64,000 bases of DNA from CAKSHP01 sp045636325 (lineage in GTDB: Bacteria > Bacillota > Clostridia > UBA1381 > UMGS1253), in NCBI GenBank assembly GCA_045636325.1, contig JAZTXH010000001.1, positions 153,417 through 217,416 on the forward strand, read 5' to 3'. The position numbers and the translations under genes were made by a program. Below the pieces are notes generated by a model. The model did not search any database. It had not been told where the DNA came from and saw only the letters and a list, made by a program, of their open reading frames with translations. The first letter of the stretch is position 1. Every line of letters begins with the position of its first letter. Shown here piece after piece: positions 32,909 through 41,179 of the stretch.

Positions 32909-33090
32909 ATTAAAAAAGCAAAATGGGGAATAAATTTTAATGTTTTTAGTTTTTATTTAAAAAAATGGGAAAAAAGCTAAAAAAGGGATTAAAAAAGCAA
33001 AGAAAATTTATTGTGCAAAACATACAAAAAACAGACTGAAATTTCGTTGAAATTTCTATAAAGATTTTTGAGAAAAATTTTAAAAAAAGC

Positions 33091-33119
33091 TTGATTTATC
33101 GTAGATAATGATGTATAAT
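33091..33119 (+). promoter_or_regulatory. Promoter of the S10-spc-alpha supercluster
   Basis: TTGATT, a 17-base spacer and TATAAT. This is a near-consensus sigma-A promoter about 320 bases before rpsJ, the only strong promoter seen ahead of the ribosomal genes. Confidence 0.85.
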
Positions 33120-33125
33120 TATTAT

Positions 33126-33439
33126 CGTTGTGACAAGGCATACGATGAAACAGGAGGTTGCGAACCTGAGAGTTCGGTTTTTCTGTGGAGAATGTCCGAT
33201 TCTTGAAACCGGGCGACAAGTCACGTTGCACTAATAGTATACACCCTTAGGATAAAGAGCGCGAATTCATAGGGATTTTGCGCGCTTTAGTGCGTGTTTG
33301 CCCAGGTATGCCCCTTTGACGGGAAATCTGGGTTTTTATTTCGAGGGATACGGAAACACCCGGCAGGGTGTAAATTAGAAAGTGCGTGCTGTCGTAAATG
33401 GAACAACTAAAATTTGAATACTTTAAGGAGGTAAAACTT
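33126..33439 (+). promoter_or_regulatory. Long structured leader of the S10 operon
   Basis: About 310 bases of untranslated leader separate the promoter from rpsJ. Visible pairings include AGGTT/AACCT near 33153-33165, a GCGCG/CGCGC stem around 33259-33288, a terminator-like hairpin at 33301-33341, and ACACCC/GGGTGT (33356-33371) with a GGCA loop. The final AAGGAGG is the rpsJ ribosome site. Such leaders in ribosomal operons commonly bind an encoded ribosomal protein for feedback control (L4 in Escherichia coli). Which protein acts here is unknown. Confidence 0.65.
33301..33341 (+). terminator. Attenuator-like terminator in the rpsJ leader
   Basis: CCCAG and CTGGG close an imperfect stem containing GCCC/GGG and are followed directly by TTTTTATTT. 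It lies upstream of the first gene, so it would stop leader transcripts before rpsJ, the form expected of transcription attenuation. Confidence 0.65.
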
Positions 33440-33751
33440 ATGGCAGCAACTCAGACAATCAGAATCAGACTTAAGGCTTATGATCATGCTTTGATTGACC
33501 AGTCAGCAGAGAAGATTGTAGAAACAGCCAAGAGAACAGGCGCAAAGGTATCCGGTCCTATTCCGCTACCTACAAAGAAAGAAGTTGTAACAATTCTTCG
33601 TGCCGTTCACAAGTACAAGGATTCCAGAGAGCAGTTTGAGATGAGAACTCACAAGAGATTAATCGATGTATTGGTTCCCACTCAGAAGACAATAGAAGCT
33701 CTTACAAAGCTCGATTTGCCCGCAGGTGTGGATATCGAGATTAAGTTGTAA
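33440..33751 (+). CDS. rpsJ: 30S ribosomal protein S10
   Basis: S10 is a small-subunit protein that also serves as NusE in antitermination. The 103-residue product begins MAATQTIRIRLKAYDHALID and includes VSGPIPLPTKKEVVTILRA and FEMRTHKRLIDV, invariant in the family. The ATG with AAGGAGG upstream was chosen rather than an in-frame ATG 14 codons earlier, which lacks a site and precedes the conserved start. It is the first gene of the ribosomal supercluster. Confidence 0.98.
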   Translation: MAATQTIRIRLKAYDHALIDQSAEKIVETAKRTGAKVSGPIPLPTKKEVVTILRAVHKYKDSREQFEMRTHKRLIDVLVPTQKTIEALTKLDLPAGVDIEIKL

Positions 33752-33829
33752 TAACCCGAGTGGGTTGTTACGGGTCAAGTTTGCAGACCTTACTGTAAAC
33801 CAATAACCTATAAGGAGGATAAAAGGAAA

Positions 33830-34462
33830 ATGGAAAAAGCAATTTTGGGAACAAAAGTTGGTATGACTCAGATTTTTGCAGAAGACGGTAAAGTGATTCC
33901 CGTAACTGTAATCTCTGCAGAGCCCAACGTTGTTGTTCAGAAAAAGACAGTTGAAACTGACGGTTATGACGCCGTACAGGTTGGTTTCATGAACAAAAAA
34001 GAAAAGCTTGTAAACAAACCTATGAAAGGTCATTTCGCAAAAGCAGACGTTCCGTTCAAGAGATTCTTAAAGGAGTTTAAGCTTGACAATTCAGCTTCTC
34101 TTAACGTGGGCGACGAAATCAAGGTAGACGCTTTTGAAGCAGGAAACTACGTTGATGTAACAGGAATCAGCAAAGGTAAAGGATATGCCGGTGTTATCAA
34201 GCGCTACGGTGCTCACAGACTTAAGGAAACTCACGGTACTGGTCCTGTTCACCGTCATGCAGGTTCAATGGGGGCTTGTTCTTCTCCCTCAAGAGTTATG
34301 AAGGGTAAGAAGCTTCCCGGACACATGGGTGTTGACAAGGTTACTATACAGAGACTTGAAGTTATCAAGGTTGATACAGAAAACAATCTGATTTGCGTAA
34401 AGGGTGGTATTCCCGGTGCAAAAGGCGGATTGGTTATAGTAAAAGATTCGGTTAAGGCATAA
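33830..34462 (+). CDS. rplC: 50S ribosomal protein L3
   Basis: L3 binds near the 3' end of 23S rRNA and helps start large-subunit assembly. The 210-residue product begins MEKAILGTKVGMTQIFAEDG and has the loop GTGPVHRHAGSMGACSSPSRV that reaches toward the peptidyl-transferase centre. It follows rpsJ in the canonical order, with AAGGAGGATAAAAGG upstream of the ATG. The 78-base gap after rpsJ shows a weak inverted repeat only. Confidence 0.97.
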   Translation: MEKAILGTKVGMTQIFAEDGKVIPVTVISAEPNVVVQKKTVETDGYDAVQVGFMNKKEKLVNKPMKGHFAKADVPFKRFLKEFKLDNSASLNVGDEIKVDAFEAGNYVDVTGISKGKGYAGVIKRYGAHRLKETHGTGPVHRHAGSMGACSSPSRVMKGKKLPGHMGVDKVTIQRLEVIKVDTENNLICVKGGIPGAKGGLVIVKDSVKA

Positions 34463-34493
34463 ATAATGCTAAAGGAAAGGAGGATGTAGGTTA

Positions 34494-35120
34494 ATGGCTA
34501 CATTGAATTTATACAACATGAACGGCGAAATCAAAGGAACTATTGAAGTTAAAGATGATATTTTCGCTGTGGAAGTAAATAAATCAGTGCTCCATGACGT
34601 GGTTGTTAATTACCTTGCTAACCAGAGACAGGGTACACAGAGTGCACTTACTCGTACTGAAGTTCGCGGCGGCGGTATTAAACCATGGAGACAAAAAGGA
34701 ACAGGCAGAGCAAGACAGGGTAGTATTCGTGCTCCTCAGTGGACAGGCGGCGGCGTAGTGTTCGCACCCAAGCCCAGAGATTATTCTTACCGTCTTAACA
34801 AGAAGGTTAAGAAGCTTGCTTTCAAAATGGCTCTTACAACAAAGGCTGTTGACGAAGATATCATAGTTGTTGAAGATTTGAAGTTTGACGAAATTAAAAC
34901 AGCTAACGCAGTTAAGATGCTTAAGGCTCTTAATGTAAGCGAAAAAGCTTTGGTTGTTACAGCTGAAAACGATAAGAACGCTTACTGCTCAATTAGAAAC
35001 ATCGAAGGTGTTGATGTAAGCTACGTTGGTGCTCTTAACGTATATGAGATTTTAAACCATAAGAAGTTTATCATCGCTAAAGAAGCGATTGAAAAAATTG
35101 AGGAGGTGTGTGCATTATGA
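34494..35120 (+). CDS. rplD: 50S ribosomal protein L4
   Basis: L4 lines the peptide exit tunnel; in some bacteria it also represses its own operon by binding the S10 leader. The 208-residue protein has the extended tunnel loop GGGIKPWRQKGTGRARQGSIRAPQW (about residues 62-86), and KKVKKLAFKMAL follows. Its stop codon overlaps the rplW start in ATGA. It is a candidate for recognising the structured rpsJ leader here, although that is not established for Clostridia. Confidence 0.97.
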   Translation: MATLNLYNMNGEIKGTIEVKDDIFAVEVNKSVLHDVVVNYLANQRQGTQSALTRTEVRGGGIKPWRQKGTGRARQGSIRAPQWTGGGVVFAPKPRDYSYRLNKKVKKLAFKMALTTKAVDEDIIVVEDLKFDEIKTANAVKMLKALNVSEKALVVTAENDKNAYCSIRNIEGVDVSYVGALNVYEILNHKKFIIAKEAIEKIEEVCAL

Positions 35121-35410
35121 CATTCGCTCATGATATTATAATTGCCCCTGTTGTTACTGAACAGTCAATGGGTTTAATGGCAGAAAAGAAGTACACCTTC
35201 AAGGTAGCTAAAAACGCTAATAAAATTCAGATTGCTAAAGCGGTTGAAGAAATCTTTGGTGTTAAGGTTATGAAAGTAACAACAATTAACATGGAAGGTA
35301 AAATGAAGAGAATGGGCGCTAACATGGGTAGACGCGCATCCTTCAAGAAAGCTGTTGTAAAGCTTACTGAAGACAGCAAGACAATCGAATTCTTCGATGG
35401 TATTGCGTAA
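35117..35410 (+). CDS. rplW: 50S ribosomal protein L23
   Basis: L23 sits at the tunnel exit and docks trigger factor and SRP. The 97-residue product begins MTFAHDIIIAPVVTEQSMGLM and includes VEEIFGVKVMKVTTINMEGK. The ATG in the ATGA overlap with rplD was preferred to a GTG three codons upstream, because AGGAGGTG is well placed and coupling is typical here. Confidence 0.97.
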   Translation: MTFAHDIIIAPVVTEQSMGLMAEKKYTFKVAKNANKIQIAKAVEEIFGVKVMKVTTINMEGKMKRMGANMGRRASFKKAVVKLTEDSKTIEFFDGIA

Positions 35411-35454
35411 TTAAAACGAATGCAGATATTTTATAGATAAGGAGTGACAATAGG

Positions 35455-36288
35455 ATGGCGATTAAAAAGTATAATCCTACTTCTCCTGCAAGAAGATTTA
35501 TGACAGTTTCCGCTTTTGAGGAAATCACAAAGACTACTCCTGAGCGTTCACTGTTAGAGCCTCTTAAGAAATATGCAGGTAGAAATTCATATGGTAAGAT
35601 TACCGTGCGTCATCGTGGCGGCGGAAATCGCAGAAAATACAGAGTAATCGACTTCAAGAGAAATAAAGATGGCATTAATGCTACAGTTATGTCTATTGAG
35701 TACGATCCGAACAGAAGTGCAAACATTGCACTTGTACAGTACGAAGACGGCGAAAAGAAATACATCATTGCTCCCTACGGTCTTAAAGTAGGTGACGTTT
35801 TACAGAACGGCACAGGCGCTGATATTAAGCCCGGTAATGCAATGCATATCTCTGACATTCCCGTTGGTACATTAATTCACAATATTGAGCTTTATCCCGG
35901 TCGCGGTGCTCAGTTGGTAAGAAGTGCCGGTGCAGCTGCACAGCTTATGGCAAAAGACGGCGGTTACGCTCAGGTTCGTTTGCCCTCCGGTGAAGTAAGA
36001 ATGATAAGACTTGATTGCCGCGCAACTGTTGGTCAGGTTGGTAACCTTGACTATGAAAACATCAAAATCGGTAAAGCCGGCAGAAAACGCCACATGGGTT
36101 GGAGACCTACTGTTCGCGGTAGCGTAATGAACCCCTGCGACCATCCTCACGGTGGTGGTGAAGGTAAGTCACCTATCGGTAGACCTTCTCCTGTAACTCC
36201 CTGGGGTAAACCGGCACTTGGTCTTAAGACAAGATCCAAGAAAAACAAGTCTAACAAGTTCATCGTTAAGAGAAGAAACGATAAATAA
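35455..36288 (+). CDS. rplB: 50S ribosomal protein L2
   Basis: L2 is a universal 23S rRNA-binding protein close to the peptidyl-transferase centre. The 277-residue product has the signature GSVMNPCDHPHGGGEGKSPI (about 223-242) containing the functionally important histidine, preceded by the typical N-terminal TSPARRFMTVSAFEEIT. Length and order are standard. Confidence 0.98.
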   Translation: MAIKKYNPTSPARRFMTVSAFEEITKTTPERSLLEPLKKYAGRNSYGKITVRHRGGGNRRKYRVIDFKRNKDGINATVMSIEYDPNRSANIALVQYEDGEKKYIIAPYGLKVGDVLQNGTGADIKPGNAMHISDIPVGTLIHNIELYPGRGAQLVRSAGAAAQLMAKDGGYAQVRLPSGEVRMIRLDCRATVGQVGNLDYENIKIGKAGRKRHMGWRPTVRGSVMNPCDHPHGGGEGKSPIGRPSPVTPWGKPALGLKTRSKKNKSNKFIVKRRNDK

Positions 36289-36345
36289 TTCAGCGGCATA
36301 AAAAGCATAAAATGATTTTATGTTGACCGGAAGGAGGAAATACGA

Positions 36346-36618
36346 ATGGGAAGATCCATTAAAAAAGGCCCTTACGTTGAAGAAAGATTAATGAAGAGAA
36401 TCGTTGCAATGAATGAGGCCAATACAAAAAATGTAGTAAAGACATGGTCTAGATCATCAACTATATTCCCTGAAATGGTTGGTCATACAATAGCTGTTCA
36501 TGATGGTAGAAAGCATGTGCCGGTATTCGTAAGCGAAGATATGGTAGGACATAAGCTTGGTGAGTTTGCTCCTACAAGAACTTACAAAGGTCATGCCGGT
36601 GCTAAATCATCTAAGTAA
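36346..36618 (+). CDS. rpsS: 30S ribosomal protein S19
   Basis: S19 binds the 16S rRNA head and contacts the A-site tRNA. The 90-residue product begins MGRSIKKGPYVEERLMKRI and ends with SEDMVGHKLGEFAPTRTYKG, the S19 signature. AAGGAGG lies upstream of the ATG. Standard place between rplB and rplV. Confidence 0.98.
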   Translation: MGRSIKKGPYVEERLMKRIVAMNEANTKNVVKTWSRSSTIFPEMVGHTIAVHDGRKHVPVFVSEDMVGHKLGEFAPTRTYKGHAGAKSSK

Positions 36619-36657
36619 TTTTAGTTTTCGTCATCAGATGAAAGGAGGAAACAAATA

Positions 36658-36993
36658 GTGGAAGCAAAAGCAATATTGAAGTACGCTCGTATTTCAAACC
36701 GCAAGGTTGGAATCGTACTTGATTTAATAAGAAATAAGCCGGTAGGCGAAGCAATGGCTATATTAAGACATACTCCCAAGTCGGCTTCTATATTGGTAGA
36801 AAAATTACTTGCATCCGCAGTTGCAAATGCTGAAAATAATTTCAACATGGATGTAAGCAAGCTATACGTTTCTGAGACCTTTGCAAATCAGGGTCCTACA
36901 CTAAAGAGAATCAGACCCAGAGCACAGGGCAGAGCGTTCCGTATTAACAAAAGAACAAGTCATATTACAGTTGTAGTAAAAGAGAAGGAATAA
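36658..36993 (+). CDS. rplV: 50S ribosomal protein L22
   Basis: L22 contacts all 23S rRNA domains, and its beta-hairpin lines the exit tunnel. The 111-residue product begins with GTG (MEAKAILKYARISNRKVGIV) after an AAAGGAGG site and contains GPTLKRIRPRAQGRAFRINKRTSHI, the tunnel hairpin where macrolide resistance changes can occur in other species; nothing unusual is seen here. Confidence 0.97.
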   Translation: MEAKAILKYARISNRKVGIVLDLIRNKPVGEAMAILRHTPKSASILVEKLLASAVANAENNFNMDVSKLYVSETFANQGPTLKRIRPRAQGRAFRINKRTSHITVVVKEKE

Positions 36994-37008
36994 GAGAGGA
37001 GGTTACCC

Positions 37009-37677
37009 ATGGGACAGAAAGTTAATCCACATGGACTCAGAGTTGGTATTATAAAAGATTGGGATTCAAAATGGTTTGCTAAAGACAACGTTTTTGGTGA
37101 TACATTGGTTGAAGACTATAAAATAAGAAAGTTTTTAAAGAAAGAACTTTTCGAAGCAGGCGTTTCAAAGTTTGAAATTGAAAGAAAGAACAACAAGGTT
37201 ATTGTTAACATTTTCGCTGCAAAGCCCGGCTTGATTATCGGCAAGGGCGGTGCTGAAATCGAAAAGCTTAAGGCTAAGCTTGTAAAACTTACAGGTAAAA
37301 ATGATATTAACGTTAATATCGTAGAAATTAAAGTTCCCGATATGGATGCTGTATTGGTTGCTGAAAACATTGCAGCTCAGCTTGAGAGACGTATTTCTTT
37401 CAGACGTGCAATGAAGCAGTGTATGGGCAGATCTATGAAGATGGGCGCTAAGGGTATTAAAACTGCGGTTTCCGGACGTTTGGGCGGTGCTGAAATTGCC
37501 AGAACCGAACATTACCATGAAGGCACTATTCCGCTACAGACTTTAAGAGCTGATATCGATTATGGTTTTGCAGAAGCAAACACAACATACGGTAAAATCG
37601 GTGTTAAAGTATGGATTTACAAAGGTGAAATTCTTCCGGAAAACAAGAGAGCAAAGAAAGCGGAAGGAGGCAAATAA
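37009..37677 (+). CDS. rpsC: 30S ribosomal protein S3
   Basis: S3 forms part of the mRNA entry channel. The 222-residue product begins MGQKVNPHGLRVGIIKDWDS, carries a type II KH domain with KPGLIIGKGGAEIEKLKAKL (about 73-92), and has the C-terminal signature GIKTAVSGRLGGAEIARTEH. The gene starts 15 bases after rplV. Confidence 0.98.
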   Translation: MGQKVNPHGLRVGIIKDWDSKWFAKDNVFGDTLVEDYKIRKFLKKELFEAGVSKFEIERKNNKVIVNIFAAKPGLIIGKGGAEIEKLKAKLVKLTGKNDINVNIVEIKVPDMDAVLVAENIAAQLERRISFRRAMKQCMGRSMKMGAKGIKTAVSGRLGGAEIARTEHYHEGTIPLQTLRADIDYGFAEANTTYGKIGVKVWIYKGEILPENKRAKKAEGGK

Positions 37678-37679
37678 TA

Positions 37680-38117
37680 ATGTTATTACCTAAGAGAGTT
37701 AAATACAGAAGAGTAATGCGCGGCAGAATGAAGGGTAAGGCTACACGCGGTAACTTTGTAAGCAACGGTCAGTTCGGCTTACAGGCACTTGAACCCGCAT
37801 GGATTACTTCAAACCAGATTGAAGCAGCCCGTATTGCGATGACAAGATACATTAAGAGAGGCGGTCAGGTTTGGATTAAGATATTCCCGGATAAGCCTGT
37901 AACTGCAAAGCCTGCTGAAACACGAATGGGTTCCGGTAAAGGTTCACCCGAATACTGGGTAGCGGTTGTTAAGCCCGGCAGAGTGTTATTTGAAATTGAC
38001 GGCGTATCAGAAGAGGTTGCACGCGAAGCTATGCGTCTTGCTATGCACAAGCTTCCTATCAAGTGTAAGTTTGTAGTACGTGAGGAGAAGGAGGAGTCTG
38101 CAGATGAAAGCAAGTGA
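37680..38117 (+). CDS. rplP: 50S ribosomal protein L16
   Basis: L16 organises the A-site region of the large subunit. The 145-residue product begins MLLPKRVKYRRVMRGRMKGK and contains AARIAMTRYIKRGGQVWIKI and RMGSGKGSPEYWVAVVKPG. It starts 2 bases after rpsC and overlaps rpmC by 14 bases, indicating tight coupling. Confidence 0.97.
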   Translation: MLLPKRVKYRRVMRGRMKGKATRGNFVSNGQFGLQALEPAWITSNQIEAARIAMTRYIKRGGQVWIKIFPDKPVTAKPAETRMGSGKGSPEYWVAVVKPGRVLFEIDGVSEEVAREAMRLAMHKLPIKCKFVVREEKEESADESK

Positions 38118-38295
38118 AATCAGAGATTTATCAAATGACGAGCTGAATCTTAAATTAGGTGAGCTTAAAGCAGAGCTCTTCAACTTGAGATTTCAGAACG
38201 CTACAAATCAGTTAGAAAACCCTGTTAGAATTGCAGATGTTAAAAAGAGCATTGCAAGGGTTATGACTATTATTCGTGAAAGAGAGCTTAACTAA
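38104..38295 (+). CDS. rpmC: 50S ribosomal protein L29
   Basis: L29 lies next to L23 at the tunnel exit. The 63-residue product begins MKASEIRDLSNDELNLKLGE and contains ELFNLRFQNATNQLENPVRI. The ATG inside the end of rplP, with AGGAGGAG upstream, was chosen over an earlier in-frame start that would add eight non-conserved residues. Confidence 0.96.
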   Translation: MKASEIRDLSNDELNLKLGELKAELFNLRFQNATNQLENPVRIADVKKSIARVMTIIRERELN

Positions 38296-38338
38296 GTTTT
38301 TTGACATGTTTTGAGTAGTATGAAAGGAGGAATTAGTT

Positions 38339-38596
38339 GTGGAAGAGAGAAACACACGAAAAGTAAGAATAGGAACTGTTGTTAGTGATAAAATGGATAA
38401 AACAATTGTTGTTGCTATTAAATATAATGTAAAACACCCTCTTTACGGCAAAATTGTAAAGAAAACCTACAAGCTTAAGGCTCATGATGAAAACAATGAA
38501 TGTGCAGTGGGCGATAAAGTTCAGGTAATGGAAACAAGACCCCTGTCCAAAGAGAAACGTTGGAGATTAGATAAGATCGTTGAGAAAGCTCAGTAA
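38339..38596 (+). CDS. rpsQ: 30S ribosomal protein S17
   Basis: S17 is an early-binding 16S rRNA protein with an OB fold. The 85-residue product starts at GTG after AAAGGAGG (MEERNTRKVRIGTVVSDKMD) and has KTIVVAIKYNVKHPLYGKIV and the signature GDKVQVMETRPLSKEKRWRL. Standard position between rpmC and rplN. Confidence 0.97.
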   Translation: MEERNTRKVRIGTVVSDKMDKTIVVAIKYNVKHPLYGKIVKKTYKLKAHDENNECAVGDKVQVMETRPLSKEKRWRLDKIVEKAQ

Positions 38597-38629
38597 TGAG
38601 GTTCTCTCCATAGGAAGGAGGAAGTTTGC

Positions 38630-38998
38630 GTGATTCAGGCACAAACAAGAATGAAAGTTGCTGACAACACTGGTGCAAAAGAACTTATGTGTATCAGAGT
38701 ATTGGGCGGCAGCGGTAAAAAGTTTGCAAATATAGGCGACGTTGTAGTGGCCAGCGTTAAGAAGGCAACACCCGGCGGTGTTGTAAAAAAAGGTGACGTA
38801 GTTAAGGCTGTTATCGTTAGAAGCGCTAAAGGTGTTAGACGTAATGACGGAACACACATCAAATTTGACGAAAACGCAGCTGTTATAATTAGAGATGATA
38901 AGAACCCAAGAGGTACTCGTATCTTTGGACCTGTTGCAAGAGAGCTAAGAGATAAAGAGTACATGAAGATTTTATCATTGGCACCCGAAGTACTATAA
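38630..38998 (+). CDS. rplN: 50S ribosomal protein L14
   Basis: L14 forms an intersubunit bridge with 16S rRNA. The 122-residue product starts at GTG after GGAAGGAGG (MIQAQTRMKVADNTGAKELM) and contains the signature region KKGDVVKAVIVRSAKGVRRN and FDENAAVIIRDDKNPRGTRI. Length equals the family norm of 122. Confidence 0.98.
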   Translation: MIQAQTRMKVADNTGAKELMCIRVLGGSGKKFANIGDVVVASVKKATPGGVVKKGDVVKAVIVRSAKGVRRNDGTHIKFDENAAVIIRDDKNPRGTRIFGPVARELRDKEYMKILSLAPEVL

Positions 38999-39012
38999 GG
39001 AGGTGGCGAAAA

Positions 39013-39339
39013 ATGAATAATAAACTTCACGTTAAAACAGGCGATACAGTAGTTGTATTGTCAGGTAAAGACAAAGGTAAAAGGGGTAAGGTGCTAAGCG
39101 CTAATCCCGCAGAACGCAAGGTTATTGTTGAAGGCGTATCCGTTGCATCCCGCCATACAAAGCCCAGAAGACGGGGCGAGCAGGGTGGCATTTTGAAGAA
39201 GGAAACACCTATTTACGCATCAAAGGTTATGCTTGTATGCCCTAAGTGCGGTAAAGCTGCAAGAACAGGCTATAAGTTCCTGGACAACGGCTCAAAGGTT
39301 AAGTACTGCAAAAAGTGCAACGAGATGTTAGATAACTAA
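39013..39339 (+). CDS. rplX: 50S ribosomal protein L24
   Basis: L24 is an assembly initiator for the large subunit. The 108-residue product has an N-terminal KOW motif (KTGDTVVVLSGKDKGKRGKV, about 7-26). The C-terminal part carries two CxxC pairs (CPKCGKAARTGYKF and YCKKCNEM) that may bind zinc, a form common in Firmicutes. Confidence 0.97.
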   Translation: MNNKLHVKTGDTVVVLSGKDKGKRGKVLSANPAERKVIVEGVSVASRHTKPRRRGEQGGILKKETPIYASKVMLVCPKCGKAARTGYKFLDNGSKVKYCKKCNEMLDN

Positions 39340-39363
39340 TCTATTGTAAAAGGAGGTTAGACA

Positions 39364-39912
39364 ATGGCAAGATTATTAGAACTATACAAAAAAGAAATTG
39401 CTCCTGCTATGATGCAGAAGTTCGGATATAAAAGCGTAATGCAGATTCCAAAGCTTGATAAAATTGTTATCAACATTGGTCTTGGCGAAGCTAAAGATAA
39501 TCCTAAGGCAGTTGAAAGTGCTGTAAATGATTTGACTTTAATCACAGGTCAGAAGCCGATTATTACAAAGGCAAGAAAATCTGTTGCTAACTTCAAATTA
39601 AGAGAAGGCATGAGCATTGGCTGTAAAGTAACACTCAGAAACGATAAAATGTATGAGTTTTTAGACAGATTCTTCAATGTAGCGCTTCCGCGCGTACGTG
39701 ACTTCAGAGGTATCAGCGCTAACTCCTTTGATGGCCGTGGTAACTATGCTACGGGTATTAAAGAGCAACTTATCTTCCCTGAAATCGAGTATGATAAGAT
39801 CGATAAGCTTAGAGGTATGGATATCATGATCGTTACAACCGCTAAGACAGATGAAGAGGCTCGTGAGCTATTAACAATGTTTGGCGCTCCGTTCACCTCT
39901 GCAGCTAATTAA
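39364..39912 (+). CDS. rplE: 50S ribosomal protein L5
   Basis: L5 binds 5S rRNA and contacts P-site tRNA. The 182-residue product has KLDKIVINIGLGEAKDNPKA, the GQKPIITKARKSVANFKLRE motif and IFPEIEYDKIDKLRGMDI near the end. Length and position are typical; AAAGGAGG lies upstream. Confidence 0.97.
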   Translation: MARLLELYKKEIAPAMMQKFGYKSVMQIPKLDKIVINIGLGEAKDNPKAVESAVNDLTLITGQKPIITKARKSVANFKLREGMSIGCKVTLRNDKMYEFLDRFFNVALPRVRDFRGISANSFDGRGNYATGIKEQLIFPEIEYDKIDKLRGMDIMIVTTAKTDEEARELLTMFGAPFTSAAN

Positions 39913-39923
39913 GGAGGTACACT

Positions 39924-40109
39924 ATGGCTAAGAAAGCAATGGTTTTAAAACAGCAGAAAGCCCCCAAATACAGCACTCAGGCTTACAACCGCTGCAAAAT
40001 CTGCGGAAGACCTCATGCGTATTTGAGAAAATACGGCATCTGCCGTATCTGCTTCAGAGAATTAGCTTACAAGGGACAGATTCCCGGTGTTAAGAAGGCT
40101 AGTTGGTAA
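39924..40109 (+). CDS. rpsZ: 30S ribosomal protein S14, type Z
   Basis: Short, zinc-binding form of S14 (61 residues). Four cysteines in CKICGRPHAYLRKYGICRIC match the C+ type that binds one zinc ion, and the protein ends QIPGVKKASW. The longer zinc-free paralogue is not seen here. Standard place between rplE and rpsH. Confidence 0.97.
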   Translation: MAKKAMVLKQQKAPKYSTQAYNRCKICGRPHAYLRKYGICRICFRELAYKGQIPGVKKASW

Positions 40110-40186
40110 TATTTTAAGTAAGTATTTGAAAGGTTGGCAAAAAGCCAAAACCATCAAAAGTTCCAGTTTTGGAAGGAGGTAAAATA

Positions 40187-40585
40187 ATGCAAATTACAGA
40201 TCCTATCGCAGATTTGCTTACTCGTATAAGAAATGCAAACTCTGCAAAACACGAAACAGTTGACATTCCGGCTTCCAATATGAAAAAAGCTATAACAAAG
40301 ATTTTATTGGACGAAGGATATATAAAAGGTTTCCAGGTTATAGATGATTCAAAGCAGGGCATCATCAGAGTTACCTTAAAATACGGTGAAAATAAATCTA
40401 AGGTTATTTCCGGCATCAAGAGAGTTTCTCGTCCCGGTCTTAGAATTTATGCCGGTGTTGATGAGCTTCCAAGAGTTTTAAAAGGCTTAGGTATAGCAAT
40501 TATTTCAACATCAAAGGGTATCATGACTGATAAGCAAGCTCGTGCAGAAAAAATTGGCGGCGAAGTATTAGCGTTTATTTGGTAA
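40187..40585 (+). CDS. rpsH: 30S ribosomal protein S8
   Basis: S8 is a central 16S rRNA assembly protein and, in Escherichia coli, the translational repressor of the spc operon. The 132-residue product begins MQITDPIADLLTRIRNANSA and ends with the signature GIAIISTSKGIMTDKQARAE followed by KIGGEVLAFIW. The ATG after GGAAGGAGG was chosen over an in-frame ATG six codons earlier that overlaps this site. Confidence 0.97.
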   Translation: MQITDPIADLLTRIRNANSAKHETVDIPASNMKKAITKILLDEGYIKGFQVIDDSKQGIIRVTLKYGENKSKVISGIKRVSRPGLRIYAGVDELPRVLKGLGIAIISTSKGIMTDKQARAEKIGGEVLAFIW

Positions 40586-40615
40586 TATCGCCCAAGTATT
40601 AGGAGGTGTAACACA

Positions 40616-41161
40616 ATGTCTAGAATAGGCAATAGCCCTATCGCAATACCCGCTGGTGTTGACGTTAAGGTAGAGGCTGAAAATTTAGTGACTGTTAAAG
40701 GCCCTAAGGGTACTTTATCAAGAAAGCTGCATAAAGATATGGTTATCGAACAGAGCGCAGCAGAGATTATAGTAAAAAGACCTTCTGAAGATAAAGATCA
40801 CAGATCTTTGCACGGACTTACAAGAACCTTAATTAATAACATGGTACTTGGTGTTACAGAAGGATTCACAAAGACTCTTGAGATTAACGGTGTTGGTTAC
40901 AGAGCTCAGATGCAGGGCAAGAAACTTGTATTGACACTTGGTTATTCTCATCCGGTTGAGATGGAAGCTCCGGAAGGCGTTGAAATCGCAGTTCCGGCTC
41001 CCAACCAGATTGTTATTACAGGTGCTGACAAGCAGTGCGTTGGTCAGTTTGCAGCAGTAGTAAGAGAAAAGAGACCGCCTGAACCTTATAAAGGTAAGGG
41101 TATTAAGTATACGACTGAGACTATCAGACGTAAAGAAGGTAAAGCCGGCGGTAAGAAATAA
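40616..41161 (+). CDS. rplF: 50S ribosomal protein L6
   Basis: L6 lies near the factor-binding site of the large subunit. The 181-residue product begins MSRIGNSPIAIPAGVDVKVE, shows the two-repeat fold, and ends with the signature PEPYKGKGIKYTTETIRRKE. AGGAGGTG lies upstream of the ATG. Confidence 0.97.
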   Translation: MSRIGNSPIAIPAGVDVKVEAENLVTVKGPKGTLSRKLHKDMVIEQSAAEIIVKRPSEDKDHRSLHGLTRTLINNMVLGVTEGFTKTLEINGVGYRAQMQGKKLVLTLGYSHPVEMEAPEGVEIAVPAPNQIVITGADKQCVGQFAAVVREKRPPEPYKGKGIKYTTETIRRKEGKAGGKK

Positions 41162-41179
41162 GAAAGGAGTGGATAAATT

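Noticed and set aside
33145..33234. 29-codon open frame in the rpsJ leader
   Set aside because: It begins with ATG but has only a weak AAGG upstream, resembles no leader peptide, and overlaps pairing segments; treated as RNA structure.
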